The notes beneath the pieces were generated by a model. The model searched no databases and was not told where the DNA came from. It saw nothing but the letters and a program-made list of their open reading frames with translations. From the NCBI GenBank assembly GCA_019321725.1, contig CM033121.1, forward strand, positions 8,556,001 to 8,620,000: a stretch of DNA of 64,000 bases, in the 5' to 3' direction. The translations under genes were made by a program, and so were the position numbers. Each line of letters opens with the position of its first letter. The stretch's first letter is position 1. This document shows positions 36,945-50,031 of the stretch, in pieces. The stretch comes from Paulownia fortunei (lineage: Eukaryota; Streptophyta; Magnoliopsida; Lamiales; Paulowniaceae).

Positions 36945-37140
36945 TTAGTAATGTGTGTGGCATACTACAAAGGCAATTTAATTTTTCACATCTATCGATC
37001 AAGAATTGAATGTTTAGTTGGCAATGTTGATCAATCAATTTTCCTTATTCCCAACCATAAGAACAAATGAGTTAATTAATTCTCATATAGATTACTTTAA
37101 TAATATTTGACTATCTATCAAATACTAAAATTTGAAAACT

Positions 37141-38942
37141 TTAGAGCAAAATTCATTTTTTGTCCATAGGATTGGGGTCATTTCAATTTTGGTCCCTAGG
37201 TACGCAAATTGTCCCAATTTCATCAAATAACGGAATCAATTATTTCTGCCGTTAAGTGCTGAGAATCGAGGAAAAATTAATAAAAAAATTTAAAAATATA
37301 AAAAATGAAAAATTACAGTAGAATTAGGAAAAATAAAAAAAAAAGAATAAAATTATGAAAAATATAATGTAAAAACCAAAAAAGCACAACAAATCTACAT
37401 AAAAATTTATGAGAAATTTAAAAAAATGAAGAAAGAGTCAAAAATAAAGATAATTATGAAAAATGACAAATTCTTTTGAAAAGAATACAACAATTGATGA
37501 AAAATTATAGGAAGATTTGTGAAAATTTTTAAAAAATCACACAAAATTTATGACAAATTACAGGAAAATTAATGAAAATATTGTTCGTACAATCAAATTT
37601 AAATACTGTTCACAAGTTTTCTTATCCTCGTTACTCATAAGAAGAAATAGAGCGTGAAGGAGCCGACGGAGGTGTTACTTGTTAGGATCTCTTCTTCTGT
37701 TGTCCAAACTGATATATCGTCTCTTGTGGATGATTCTGAGCATAACAAACCAATAAATATTAATAATCATATTGCATAAGATAAATAATATATTCATGTC
37801 AAATTAAACAAATACTACATACATACGCACATTAATAAATTCATCCCAAAATTCACTGGAAGTAATGATGTAATTAGTAGTTTGGTCCCAGTTACTCTTA
37901 GACTGATAAAGGAGTGTCGAGAATGTTGTATACAGTGCATGGATGCTTACCAACTTCGCCTCCATTTCTTCTATTGTAAATTTGTCAAACTCTCCAATTC
38001 ATGTCGGAGAATATATTAGCCCAAGCCTTCCACTCTTGATCTCGTTTAATCTCCTTCTCCGGAACATCTAACTCTTCTGCAATTTTCTTACACAGTTGGA
38101 TCATTTTGCATTCAACAAACAAATCCAAAAATAAAAATTCATCCTCATCAGTCTACAGTCCATCCATTATCAACCTAAAATCAAGAATTGATCACCAATT
38201 GCACACCATCAACACTACACATCAACACTGATAATAAGAAACAATCACTAATTTGTACATTAATATCAACACTGAACTTGATAGAGCTACAAAGATGGTG
38301 CGTGTGATATCTTTTACGTTTTATGCACAAGGAACGATCACCAATTAACATATATCATATATCATTCAATCTACATTAGTTATTATATCTCTAATACTTG
38401 AGGAGCCTATAATTTACATATCCTATATACCAAATTGATGATTCTGAGTTATTCAGGAATTAGATATATATACTTTAGGGTTTGATAGGTTGATGCATGA
38501 CTTCAGGTAAGTAGTAAAACTATATAATTAAACCATGACAATGAAGCCACCCTATCAATTGCAAGGGATATGCTATAACTTGCAAAAACAGGATGCAAAA
38601 TAAACATTTAACAAGATTTATAACACTTACTCCCTGCTACTGGTCCGTAAAAATTCATTAGCAAATAAAAAACCCTTTTTACTTTTATTAATTCATCTTG
38701 TTAACTTGACTGTATTTGTTCTGTGCGTGACATTCCTAAACCAGTAACAAAAATCAAGATTCACACTTGACACCTTAAGCTTAAAATAGAGTAAATAGAA
38801 GTATGATAAAAGCAGATACTAACAGATAAACAATCCAACAAAATACTTTATCATCGAAATTGAAATACTAATTCATCAAATTTGTTTTTATTTAGCCAGT
38901 AACCCTAGTCCTTCAAATTGAATTTTGCATCCATTACTCAAA

Positions 38943-38976
<34 letters not shown>

Positions 38977-39312
38977 ATCAGTAACAAAACAACATAGAAG
39001 AAAGGTTGAATTTTTTGGCTGGGGGACTTTCTTCTTTGAACCCTATCTAGATTGGGGTATATATATACACTCTCACGTCCGTATTTGGATATCTATCCCT
39101 TCATCAATTACTTGCGTCCCTTTGTCTCCAATGGGTGGCTTCGATTCTCTTCCAACCAAAATGGCTTGTAGCTTCGATTTTAGAGCAAACTGTCATTAAT
39201 TTTTAATGGATGGGATGATTTTTGACGACCAAGATTCTCACTGGGAGTAAATATCCCTATTTTGGGACCAAAATTAAAACAACCCAATTTTATGGATCAA
39301 AATTTAAATTTA
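37141..39312. mobile_element. ~2.2-kb TIR DNA transposon with a Myb/SANT-like remnant
   Basis: Long imperfect terminal inverted repeats are visible. The left has ttgtccataggattggggtc and ttcaattttggtccc; the right, reversed, has ttgatccataaaattgggtt and tttaattttggtccc. TTTGAAAA flanks both sides (37131-37138 and 39313-39320) and may be the target duplication. On the minus strand near 38100-37840, WKAWANIFSD is followed in another frame by YTTFSTLLYQSKSNWDQTTN and SSEFWDEFIN, which resembles a Myb/SANT-like trihelix. Superfamily is uncertain: the duplication length suggests Mutator-like, the Myb/SANT remnant PIF-like. A (TA)n/(GT)n microsatellite lies at ~38942-38978. Confidence 0.6.
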
Positions 39313-42300
39313 TTTGAAAATTTTCACCGGCAAATATCGTAAAAAAAAATATAATAAATTAATATAAAATTAGATAACTTGATTTTGCAGAATAGCTAAG
39401 TGGACATTCGAAGTGAAAAGCATAGGTTTGTGGAGTAATGTCTAGAGAAATAAAATAATGGACAAAGATTGCCTACAGCATCTTATTATTGATTGAATAA
39501 GATGGTCAATCCGTCAATCCGTCAAGGGTCTATTGATGCTACTAAATTAGGTGCATCTTCCTAGTTAATGGACTTTTGCAAGTGCATTTGCTAGCACATG
39601 CTCAATACTTGAAAAATGAGGACTACTATGAACTAGTCAAATTAGAGATTCAAGAGCTCCAATTAAATAGATTTTAATACTAGAAAATATCAATTAATTA
39701 ATAGCCTCAACCTAGTTTGAATGTCTTGGTAATTACAAAGTTTTGATTGAAAAGGGTGTCAAATCTACAAACAATATATTATATCAACACAGGGTTAATT
39801 CAACAAATGCTTGGAATAACCACTGGAAAAATGAATACATACAGTTATCCAAGCAAAGTTTGATGCAATCATTTATGGTTGTATTTAATTTAATTTTTGT
39901 GTAGGTATAAATATTCATCTTCTCACTAATTATTCGGGGCATCAATATAAAACTTTTTTGTCGACTTGAACTAAATTAAAATTGAAGGTAAAGAAGTTCG
40001 TCTTCGTTTGACTAGTGTATTTTATTGGAGTAAATTCGAGCTCAAACTCTAATATTTAATTTGATAAATTTAAAATATTGAACAATCTCATCTTCACTAC
40101 TGGAAAAAAGGAGGCGAAAATATGAGCCAAAACTGGAACTTCCTGTTTGTTCACAGACTTTGAATGAATTTTTTTTTTTTTTTTTTTTTTTGAAGATTAG
40201 TATTGACTAATTAAGCTGGACAGCAATGAAACATTTCCCCCCAAATTTGGGATGCATCATCTTTCCATTTTTAAAATAGCATCAAAATGAATCTTTTTTG
40301 AGCATTTTTGGGCAGAAAATTTTCACTTTTGAGACCACATGCTGGTGAATTTTTAGGCTGACCACAATAATCTAATGTTCTGAAATTGATTGCTTTTGAC
40401 TGATGTTTTGGTGAGTGAAGCCCAGAGCTCAAAATCAAGAATCAACAAAGATAAGACCTACCTCAACAGGGTTGTTTGTCCTTTGGCACTACCCACACCA
40501 ATTTCTCAACTTTTACTCTCTTGGAAATGGAAAATTTTAGTTCATGATTAACTAAATCTAACAAATCGCACAAGTGTAATTACATTTCTCATATGATTGA
40601 AAAGGTCACTTTTTCTGAAATATGAACCAGTTATAAATTTACTTGTGCAGTGATTGACTTGAATTGTGGGTGTTAATTAAAACCTTTCTCCATTACAAAT
40701 TCATTCAATTATTGAATTAGTGATTTCACCGTGTTCTTTTTTTGTTCTTAAAATGTTCTTAAATACATAATATAGTCTAGCTAACTTTGTCCTTGTTCAA
40801 CTATAATGTTCTTGTCCCAATCTTGGTTACTTTCTTGCATTCCTTGTCTGAATCCCACAGTTAGTAGTTATAGTGTGAATACTTAATCCAAACCCCATTT
40901 TTAATTACCCATGTAAAAGTGTTTTGTGTGTGACTGGGCTATGTGTTAGGTAGTACCAACAATTAGTTCTTTTTTTTTTTTTTAACTAAAAGACAATGCA
41001 TGGTGCCCCCCTCACATGGAACCCAATTAACCTTTTCATTTCTCTTGTTTTATGTTTTGGTTTAGATACCAAAGAAAATCCAGGGTCATGCTTCTTTCCC
41101 AACTCTTCCAAAAAGTTAAATCTCATGAATTCAATCTTGAAAACATATAGGGAAAAAAACAAAAGGAAAAAAAAAAAAAAAAAAGTAAAGCCCAATACTT
41201 GGTATTTGGATTAGGGGAAAAGTAGAGGAACATGCCATTTCAAAATAATGAGATTAATTTTGGCTTAAATTGGATGCACATGGCTGAGATTATCATATTG
41301 CCCATGATTTTCCCACTATTAACAAGGCCCCAGTTTTTGCTCTTTCCTGCTGTGATTACTAAATTGTTGCTGTTTTGGAGTCTTTTTCTTCTGAACATGC
41401 TTTCTTTGGAACAACATTAAGGATTTATCTTTACACATTTTGCAAACTCTTTGATTCTTGTTGGAACGTAAAACAACTCTAGGATGTCTATATGCCCTTA
41501 AAAAGCATCTTATTTACTAAACAGGCCCAAGATCCATGTTATGTGGATTCTTGTCCGACCCGACCCTGACTAGGTCCGTGACCCGATGATCTTCTGGTGA
41601 CCACCCATCCTGATTCAACAAAGGAGAGACATAGCCTAGCTAGAGATTGCCAAAAAGTAATATGAATTATGAGATATGTCGTAATATGAATTTCTATTTT
41701 TATTGAAGTTTTAGCAATCTCTTCAAACTCACACTAACTTAAGCATTAAGCATTAGAAGGTGTCCAACGTATTTTTTTGTTTTCATGTCCTTTCTCAATT
41801 CGTACTCGAGATCAAGAAGATCAAGTAATTGTTCCAAATACAATTTAACTTATAATCAAATAAAACATGACATAAAAAGTGGCACTCAATCACATCATGA
41901 TGATAAGCAAAATGGCCATTATGATAAGCAATATATATATATATATATATATATATATGGTTTCAAGTATGGAAACCTCATACAAGAATGATTAGGCCAG
42001 TGAGCCCAATGATTGCTAGCAATCCTAATGAAATCATGATTGAATCACATACATAGAATTGAGCAATCATGAGTTTGCAGTCTTCTTTTAGACGTGCAAA
42101 AAGTTGTAATCTCAGGGGAGGATGCATGCTTATAGGACACTACTTCTAATCAAACTATATTTGATACTCCCATCTTTTCTTCCAGTACTGCCTATGATTA
42201 GTTTCAGACTTAAGTTTCTTTTAAGATCCACATGCCAAGAAAGATCAATTCCAGTGCATGATACAATATATACATAAATATTATGTATCTTTTCATTAAG

Positions 42301-42769
42301 GGCAAAGATTTTAAAATCAAACATGTCTAAAAAACAAGGAATGTGTATGTAGAATTATGGTCTTACGATTGAAATGCTTAACAAACCAGAAGCAAATGCT
42401 AATAACATAAGACTCAAGTTTCCTAAAAAAATAAGTGCAATAACTATTTTGCACAAGACCTTTCCATCATCTTCTTAGGCTATATATACATATGTAAGTA
42501 GAAACTGCAGAAGCCATTGTATCCTAACTCCATTTTCTTCTTTCCTGGTATGGCATTTCATAATTCGAGCACGTTGAAACTTCCAAAACTGTTCAGTCAT
42601 TCATCTAATAATTGGAGGAATAATGTTTGATATGTGTAAATAAACACTGATTACCATAATGGCATTAGATTCAGAGATGCATATGGCTAATAATGATGCA
42701 TGTGATGATCAATCCAATTAGTTTAACCCCTGTCTAGATGACCTTTTAGAGGTCCATGTTCCAGTACTC

Positions 42770-42771
<2 letters not shown>
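39313..42771. other. Intergenic DNA upstream of the ERF gene
   Basis: No gene is seen. It holds a ~23-base T run near 40168-40191, a 15-base T-run near 40970-40983, an A-run near 41168-41183 and a TA microsatellite near 41932-41959. Open frames here are short and without family resemblance. Regulatory sequence of the ERF gene may extend into it, but I cannot point to specific sites. Confidence 0.45.
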
Positions 42772-42810
<39 letters not shown>

Positions 42811-43105
42811 TCAATCCATTCTTATACTTTTATTAATAACAAAAGCTAAAAAAGGAAAAAAAAAACTGAGCAGCAGCTCCTTATTTAAACACCCCAAATG
42901 CAACTGCCAGAAATCATGAACAACAAACAACTGAAATTTCAGAAGATCAAACATTGAAAATATATCCATCCCTCTCTCTCTCTCTCTCTTTCTTTCTTAC
43001 TCTGTTCACTGTCAGGAAATCTCACTTTTCATCAACTGATAACAGTATCTTTGTCAGGGCTATCTAATCTACTTGTCTATCCTCCTTGTAATTTATTGTA
43101 TTCAA
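42772..43105 (+). promoter_or_regulatory. Proximal promoter and leader of the ERF gene
   Basis: A (TA)n microsatellite (about 42774-42807) is followed by a TATA-box-like tatttaaa at 42882-42889. The expected transcript start is ~30 bases downstream, giving a leader of roughly 190 bases. The leader contains a CT-rich tract at 42971-42990. An ATG at 42916 opens a 13-codon upstream frame that ends with TGA at 42955-42957. It would be in the transcript only if transcription starts before 42916, so its role is uncertain. Confidence 0.55.
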
Positions 43106-43909
43106 ATGGATAGCATGAACAAGGCAGGCACTAGCGCCCCTTCGCCTTCTAAGAGCAAAAGAAAGGGGAATCAGCAGCAGCAACAACAAAACCCGCAAGA
43201 ATCATCAACAAACAGGTTTCTTGGTGTGAGAAGGCGGCCGTGGGGCAGATATGCTGCTGAGATAAGAGACCCGTCGACGAAAGAAAGGCACTGGTTGGGC
43301 ACTTTCGACACTGCTGAGGAGGCAGCATTGGCCTACGACAGGGCGGCCCGCTCCATGCGTGGCTCCAGGGCGCGCACCAACTTCGTGTACTCAGACATGC
43401 CTCCTGGTTCGTCAGTCACTTCCATCATCTCCCCTGACGAAACCCGCAACGATTTCTCCATGCTCTTCGCTGATTCTCAGCATTCCGATTATAATCCAAC
43501 AGACCAGAACCAGTTTTCCTTCGGACAGAGCGAGCTCAACACCAGCCAATTCCCTGGATTTCAGCTGACAGGGGATGCCTGGAATCAGACCAACACAAAT
43601 GCTAACATCAGTCTGTACGAGCAGCAGGTGGGTAGTAGTGAATATCAGTATCGCCCACCACCCGGTGACGCCGCCCCTGAGCTGCCGCCGTTGCCACCGG
43701 ACATTACGAGCAGCTGCTACTCCGGGGAGCCGCCGGTCCTGTCGGAAATGGGACATGGAGTTCTGAATGACATGAGGTATCTTGAGCTGTCGGAGCAGCG
43801 GCGGAGCATGGATGCAGCAGCTCCATACGACGTGGGCGAGACTTATTTTGGGTTTGACGACTCCATGAATGGCGCAAGAAACAGTTTCTCCGACTTCGGA
43901 TGGTTCTGA
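43106..43909 (+). CDS. AP2/ERF transcription factor, LEP/PUCHI/FZP clade (group VIII)
   Basis: Single exon, 267 residues. A single AP2/ERF domain at residues ~37-94 contains [40 protein letters not shown] and [11 protein letters not shown]. The [11 protein letters not shown] core is that of ERF rather than DREB proteins. The segment just after the domain ([18 protein letters not shown]) and the later [15 protein letters not shown] motif match the Arabidopsis LEP / PUCHI and grass FZP/BD1 clade, which act in meristem, lateral-organ and inflorescence branching decisions in the nucleus. The start was taken at the ATG at 43106. An upstream TTG-started extension in the same frame is not supported. 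N-terminal features are a KSKRK basic patch and six consecutive Gln. The C-terminus ends SFSDFGWF. Which of the clade members is the true orthologue cannot be settled without a tree. Confidence 0.93.
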   Translation: MDSMNKAGTSAPSPSKSKRKGNQQQQQQNPQESSTNRFLGVRRRPWGRYAAEIRDPSTKERHWLGTFDTAEEAALAYDRAARSMRGSRARTNFVYSDMPPGSSVTSIISPDETRNDFSMLFADSQHSDYNPTDQNQFSFGQSELNTSQFPGFQLTGDAWNQTNTNANISLYEQQVGSSEYQYRPPPGDAAPELPPLPPDITSSCYSGEPPVLSEMGHGVLNDMRYLELSEQRRSMDAAAPYDVGETYFGFDDSMNGARNSFSDFGWF

Positions 43910-45339
43910 TTTTTACACTAATAATTTTAAAAAGGGTTCTTATTCCACTATTAATTTAAATGCGTGTCGGGGAATTTGTGTTGGTTTGTTGGATTTAGGA
44001 TCCCATGTGTGTGTTTTCGAATTGTTTTCTTCTTATTTTCTCTTTTTCTTTCTTGTAATGCCATCAGCTTATATAATATAACGCATTGAATGGTCTTTCG
44101 CAATACACTTGTTTACTGTCACGTTTCAATACCAAAACGATGATCATAAATTTCATTATTATCGTAATATTATCTTTATTATTTAATGTGGAACTTTCAA
44201 TATTAGTAAGTATTATTTTATTTTGTATAGCATGATAAGTATTTAACAAAGTTCTAGTTAAAACCATTGGCAAGTGGAATTTCTTACCGAGTATAATTTA
44301 AAAGAATATTAATAATGGATTACAAGATAAGTACACTTAGTATTGAAGTGTAAAAGGAAAGAGGAAGTGGAAGTTATGGAATAAACTGATATTTTTCTTT
44401 CAAAATTTTTTGGTACCACATGGAGGGTACTATACCTTCAATATTTCCTCTTATTATCAAAATATTTAGTTGGGGAGTGTGCGAAAATAAAAATATGTTT
44501 GGAAAAGTGAATTGTAAAATATGACAAATTGAATTGATATTTCATTTTGAAAAAATATGTTAGATTACTTATTTTCAAAAGTAAAATGAAGAGTGCTTTT
44601 TGAAAATGGGTTGTACACTTTTAAAAAATAAAAGTATTATTTAAAAATGGGAGTGAAAAGTATAACATGGGCTTTAAACATATTGTTGTTCTAGATAATA
44701 TTTTCAGTAAATAATTTTAAAACATGAGCAGAAAAAGTATGTTTGCAAACTAAAAATGCAAAAATGTTTCTCGATAGTGAAATGAAACAAAAGTTTTTAT
44801 GTTTTACCTATTCAACAATTTAATTTTACAGGAAGTTGTGCTTTTCATCAACAAATAATGCAACTATAATTAAAGAAAATTGAGGATTTTTATGTGTTCT
44901 GTGATTTTATTTTTCTGCCCAAATTTGAAAGGAAACAAAATTGAGCTTTGGAGGAGTTTCTTATTCCTTGTGTTTTCTCTAACCAAGTAAATAAATTATT
45001 TTAGCACATTCCCTTATACTTCCCTTTCTCTTATACCTTCCACTTTTCACTACAATCAAATATGGCATTAGCCCAAATCCACTTGACAGGTCTTTGCATA
45101 TTTTATTTTAATTTTATTTTATGTCTCGTATTCCACTTTAAATGTGCATGACAAATGTATATTATATCGTTAATAAAATAGGAATTTATATTATAAAGTA
45201 TAAAATATAATGTCAAACTAATATAGAGAGTCTGTATTAATTTTTGTCAAGTGTAACTACATTTACTATGACCAGTCACTCACTCTCAAAAAAAAAAAGG
45301 TAAATTTGGTCCGACTTTTTTGGAAAATCTCAAAGCTCG
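43910..45339. other. ERF 3' UTR and AT-rich intergenic DNA
   Basis: An AT-rich tail follows the stop (aataattttaaaa, ...tataatataacg near 44071-44083). No gene or bordered repeat is seen further on. Confidence 0.45.
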
Positions 45340-45850
45340 CCAAAATTTATTTTAAATTATATTATAATTAAATTTTAATAGTTATTTTTTAATTAAATAT
45401 AGTTCCTATTAAATTTTTATATAGTAGGGTAATTTTTATTAGCTAATACACTTTACTTATAAATTTTTTTACTCATTATAAATTTAACATATATAATATA
45501 TATTTAAATATACTTATTAAAAATATAAAATATTAATAATAAATCTTTTATTATTAATTAAATTATCATAAGTTCATAGAAACTATGTTAAATTCAAAAA
45601 CTATTTCATAATTTTTTGATAATTCCATTAACAATGAGAAATTTATTATTAATATATTACGTATTTAACAACATATATTCATAAATATGTTATATATTTT
45701 TTATATTTATAGCGAGTAGAAAATTTATAAGTGTACTAGGTAATAAAAGATATCCTACTATATAGAAATTTAATAGGAACTATGTTAATAAAAAAATAGC
45801 CATTAAAATAATAAAATTTTAAATGAATTTAATATTAAGTATTAATTAGT
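45340..45850. repeat. ~0.5-kb foldback element with ~120-140-base inverted arms
   Basis: The left arm (about 45345-45482) includes tagttcctattaaatttt and tatatagtaggg, and ends ataaattttttactc. The right arm (about 45713-45848) has their reverse complements gagtagaaaatttataag, cctactatatagaaattta and ataggaacta. The arms match with scattered differences, around a ~230-base AT-rich loop. No transposase. Target duplication not established. It is probably a MITE or foldback transposon. Confidence 0.7.
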
Positions 45851-45958
45851 TAAGTTGAAAAAATAAATAAATAGGAACTATGTTAATAAAAAAATCATTA
45901 AAATCAATAAAATTTCAAATGAAATTAATGTTAAGTGTTAAGTTAATAAGTTGAAAAA
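45772..45958. repeat. ~99-bp tandem duplication of the foldback's right end
   Basis: ataggaactatgttaataaa occurs at about 45772 and again at about 45871. Both are followed by aaaat..cattaaaat, aataaaattt.aaatga and agttgaaaaaat. The second copy starts where the first ends, so the right part of the foldback was duplicated in tandem. Confidence 0.7.
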
Positions 45959-47959
45959 ATGATCAGAATATAAATACAAGTATATTAATTTTAAAACATT
46001 TTAAAGTAATTTTATTAAAAAAGTTAAGTAAGGATAATTTAATTATTTTTTAAGAGAATAAAGAAGTAAAGTGGGATAACGATTGTACAATGAGGTAAAG
46101 TGAAACAGAACTAGAGTAGAAGATGATAAAATGAGATAATTGAGAGTACAAGAGAATAAAATGATACTTAACAAGAATAAAAGGACATAAAGTGAAATTA
46201 ACATTTATATTTCATAACCAGTTTGTAGTTTTCAACTTAATTAAATTTAATTAAAAATAAAGAGTAAGCAATACTTAAATAGCTTCTATTCCACAAAACC
46301 CTAATCATAAAAAACAAGTCTGCTTATATTAAATGGATTCGTTTGTAAAATTTACTAAGTCGATATCTTAACTACATATATCTTATAGTAAAAGATTACT
46401 AATAATTAATGAAATATCAACTTTTTAAATTTCAAACAATCGCTAATGTAAATATATATATATATATATATAAATAAAATATATATGTATATGACTGTGT
46501 GTTTGTGTGTGTAATATCAATGCACTATAGACCATTCACAAAGTTAGAAGGTTTCAAAATAATTAATAAATATTACATTAATATTGAAGTATGCTTATCA
46601 AACAAATCACTGAAAACCGCAAACAATTAAAAAAACATAACGAAACGAAGTAAGAATATTAAATATTAATCACTAAAAAACACAAGTACATTCTCCTCTC
46701 TCTCTCTCTATCCACAAATTAATAGGTAAAAAAAGAAAATCATAAACAAAAACTAGAAAAATTCAATATAGTACAAAGAGTCCACAAAAGACATCTTTTT
46801 TTCATACATTTTCATCATAACACCTTAAACTTACAATATAATATAAATAGCAATTTTTATTGTTATCATAATTGTTTGAATCTCTTATCATTTTTAGAAA
46901 TTTCAAATGAGAGTTGAAATCAAAATCAAATCTTCAACTGTGAAATATTTTAAAAATTATTATCAATTATCTTAAATCACTATTCTAAATTGGGATTGTG
47001 AATTATTGAGAGAATTTCTTAAGATACTCATTCTTTTAAATTTTTATCATTTTCATAGAATTTCTACTGAACTATTTTATATTTTATAAGTAAATATTAT
47101 CCATTTATATGATTTTAAAGTATGAAAATAGCTTGAAAACAATCATTTTAGAGAGAAAATACAGACATTCATGTCAAAAGTTTTGCTCATTCTTTGAAAT
47201 TTTTATCGTCTCCCCAGAAATTTTCCAAAATTATTTTATATTTTATAAGTAAATATTAATATTTTCTGTGATGTTAAATTTCAATCTATACGTGCTTCAT
47301 AGATTTTATATATTATTAACTATGACAATCATATGAAGCATTTATCTACATGAGCATGCTTTTTAATGCTATAAAAATAGAAATGTGTAGATCATCTGAA
47401 TAAGCTAAATAATATAAAACACTATTAAAAAAGTCGTAGAATTGTAAGGTTTTAAAAGAATTAATGAATATCAAGAATAAATCAGTAAAAAACACAAATA
47501 ATAAAAAAGACAAAATGAAACAAAATAAGAACACTAAACATTAATCATCAGAAAACATAAAATACTTTCACATGATAATAAGTTAGAAATATTTTTTTTC
47601 AACTATATATAATAGTACTAGAATTTATAATTTAATGTAAATACCAAGAACATTTGTGATCATATATCAAATAAGAAAAAGCAAAATCAAGCAATGGACT
47701 AAAAAGATAATGATTTGGTTTTGATGACGTTTTATTCGAGTAGATTTAAAGTTTTTTTGACCGATCGTTTTTGTTTGATGGCTATAGTTTTTGTTTAATT
47801 TGCATAGCCATCGTGTATACTTTTGTTTGATAATCAATGACCACCTACTTCCAAATTAATCAATTGATTGATTTTGCCTTTTTTATTTGACACACACGAT
47901 CATCAAATGAACTTTATATTTTTTTTAATAAGTTTAGAATATTTGATATTTGTAAATAT
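45959..47959. other. AT-rich intergenic DNA
   Basis: No gene is seen. It holds a TA microsatellite near 46452-46471, a CT-rich run near 46693-46711, and two loosely similar stretches near 47080-47110 and 47215-47260 (tattttataagtaaatatta). Confidence 0.4.
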
Positions 47960-47965
47960 TAGACT

Positions 47966-49515
47966 TGACCACGGGTCGGATTGGAATCGATTTAACCTGT
48001 AATCAGTCTATAATCGGTCCATAGTCAATGGTTCAAAAATATTGACCACGGGTCACGGGCCCAATCTGAATCGGTCTGTGGGTTTATGGGCCGGTTACGG
48101 ACAACCGTCGGGTCAGCCCGACGAATTTATTATTTCTCTTCTTCATTTTTTTTTCACACTTCTACATTTTCAACTCTCAATTTTCTATTTTTTAACTATC
48201 AATTTTTTAATTTTCTACTGTCAATTATTCATTTTTCAGTTATATATTCTATATTATTTCAATTGTTTAAGTAAATTATTTTTATATTTAATTTCCTTCA
48301 TCTTCAATTATTTATTTTTTAATTCTATATGCTTCAAGACTTCAAGTTGATCATTTTTTTTTTAAATTTATTATAATTAAAAATTAAAGTTTAGGTAATA
48401 ATTTTTTTTTCAAACTTAAGTTATTTTTTTTTTCATTAAATTCAAAAATTAATAATATTTTTTTAAATTTAAGTTAAAAAAATTTCATTCAAATTTAAGT
48501 TTAAGACTTCAAACCTTTTTTTTTTTAAATTATAATTTCATAGAATTAATAATTACTTAAGAAATAACAAATTTTCAAAACATAAATCAATTATTTATTC
48601 TCAACTATCAATTTTTTAATTTTCAATTCTCTAATTCTCTACTTTTAATTATTCATTTTTCAATTATATATTTTATATTATTTCAATTGTTTCAATAAAT
48701 CATTTTTCATATTTCGTTTTCTTCATCTTCAATTCTATATTCTTTAAAACTTCAAGTTGAACATTTTTTTTTAATTTTTTAAGTTTATTATAATTAGAAT
48801 ATTTGATGATTTAAATTTTAGGTAATAATTTTTTTTTCAAACTTAAGTTATTTTTTTTTTCATTAAGTTCAAAAATTAATAATATTTTTTTAAATTTAAA
48901 TTTAAGACTTCAAACTTTTTTTTTATTTTTAATAAATTATAATTTTGTAGAATTAATGATTACTTAAAAAATAATAATTTTTCAAAATATAAGTCAATTA
49001 TTCATTCTCAACTCTCAATTATCTAATTTTCAACTTTCAATTCTCTAATTTTTAATTTTCAATTTTCTAATTCTCTACTTTTAATTATTTGTTTTTAATT
49101 CTATATTATTTATTATTTCAATTATTTAAGTAAATCATTTTTCATATTTCATTTCCTTCATCTTCAATTATTCAATCTTTAATTCTATATTCTTTAAAAT
49201 TTTAAGTTGAGCATCTTTTTTTTTTTTAAATTTATTATAATTAGAATATTTAAGTTAATTTTTTTTATTAAATTAAAAAATTAATAATATTTTTTACAAA
49301 TTTAAGATAATTTTTTTTTAAATTTAAAAAAAAATAAAAAAATCCAAGAATCAAAACTGGAATCAACCCTGCGGTTAACCAAAATCAGAATCGGAATTGA
49401 TCCGATAGTTCCAAAATCTGGACCGTAACCGACCTTACTAATTACGGTTAAGGATCAAAATATCTCGAACCGTAAAACCGACGGTTCAAAATCGAAATCA
49501 TGATCGGATCTAGGA
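47966..49515. mobile_element. hAT-like non-autonomous element with internal tandem array
   Basis: The left flank holds G/C-rich blocks (gaccacgggtcggattgg, gggccggttacggacaaccg). The right flank holds related blocks in inverse sense (ggaccgtaaccgacc, cgaaccgtaaaaccgacggtt). Such gggtcgg/ccgacc subterminal motifs around an AT-rich centre are frequent in plant hAT-type elements. Possible termini are tagacttgaccacggg and, reversed, tagatccgatcatgat. The 8-base flanks do not match clearly. The centre is the tandem array described separately. No coding capacity. Confidence 0.5.
48169..49320. repeat. Three ~0.42-kb tandem units, very AT-rich
   Basis: Units begin near 48169, 48600 and 49013. Each contains in order ctcaa/ctatcaatttt, ttaattattcatttt or a variant, tatattatttcaatt, cttcatcttcaatt, ttcaagttga or ttaagttgag, tttattataatta, and a ttaagttattttttttt..cattaa.ttcaaaaattaataat section. 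The third unit is shorter. The repeated motif order makes the array clear despite low complexity. Confidence 0.75.
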
Positions 49516-50031
49516 GAAATATTGCATTTTTGATCCCATAATTTACTATCTGTGCAATTTTGATTCCTCCAATGGCTTAAATTGCCAAAAAATTAAGTAA
49601 ATAAAGAAATAAACAAACAAATTCAAGATAGAGGATGCAAAATAAGAAAGTGCTGAAGTGTAGGATCACATGTCAAATGGGGCTTATTTAAGCAAATAAA
49701 AAATACAATTTACCTCCCAAAGTGCATTAAATGTTCTGACTCATCCAAATTATGACAACTCAAATACTTATTTATGATCTGATTAACCAGAAAATATGCA
49801 TGCAATAGATACCAAAAACAAAAAGAACAGCTAGACACTAAACAGCCAATGGGCATAATAAAAGTATAAACCAAATGATAAGTACAATCACCAGAATTTA
49901 TCCTAAGAATAGTCTTGCTGCTGCAGCACTAAAAAAAACAAAAAACCAATTAATGGAAATGTCTATTATGTTAAAAGCTGTAATAAGATCAATCACTTTT
50001 TCATACAAGGCCAAACTGCTGATGATGACTC
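49516..50031. other. Spacer and 3' UTR of the RING ligase gene
   Basis: The part nearest 50031 is probably the 3' UTR of the minus-strand RING ligase gene. No polyadenylation signal can be assigned with confidence. Nothing else seen. Confidence 0.4.

Noticed and set aside
43073..43105. Eleven-residue N-terminal extension of the ERF protein in the same frame
   Set aside because: It begins with TTG, not ATG. The first ATG in a normal plant context is at 43106, and the extension has no family resemblance.
43359..43766. Alternative-frame and antisense open frames across the ERF gene
   Set aside because: They arise from the G/C-rich coding sequence and disagree with the well conserved ERF frame.
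48042..48350. 102-codon open frame rich in Phe, Leu and Tyr
   Set aside because: It is made of the AT-rich tandem array; its composition reflects TTT/TTA repeats, not a protein.
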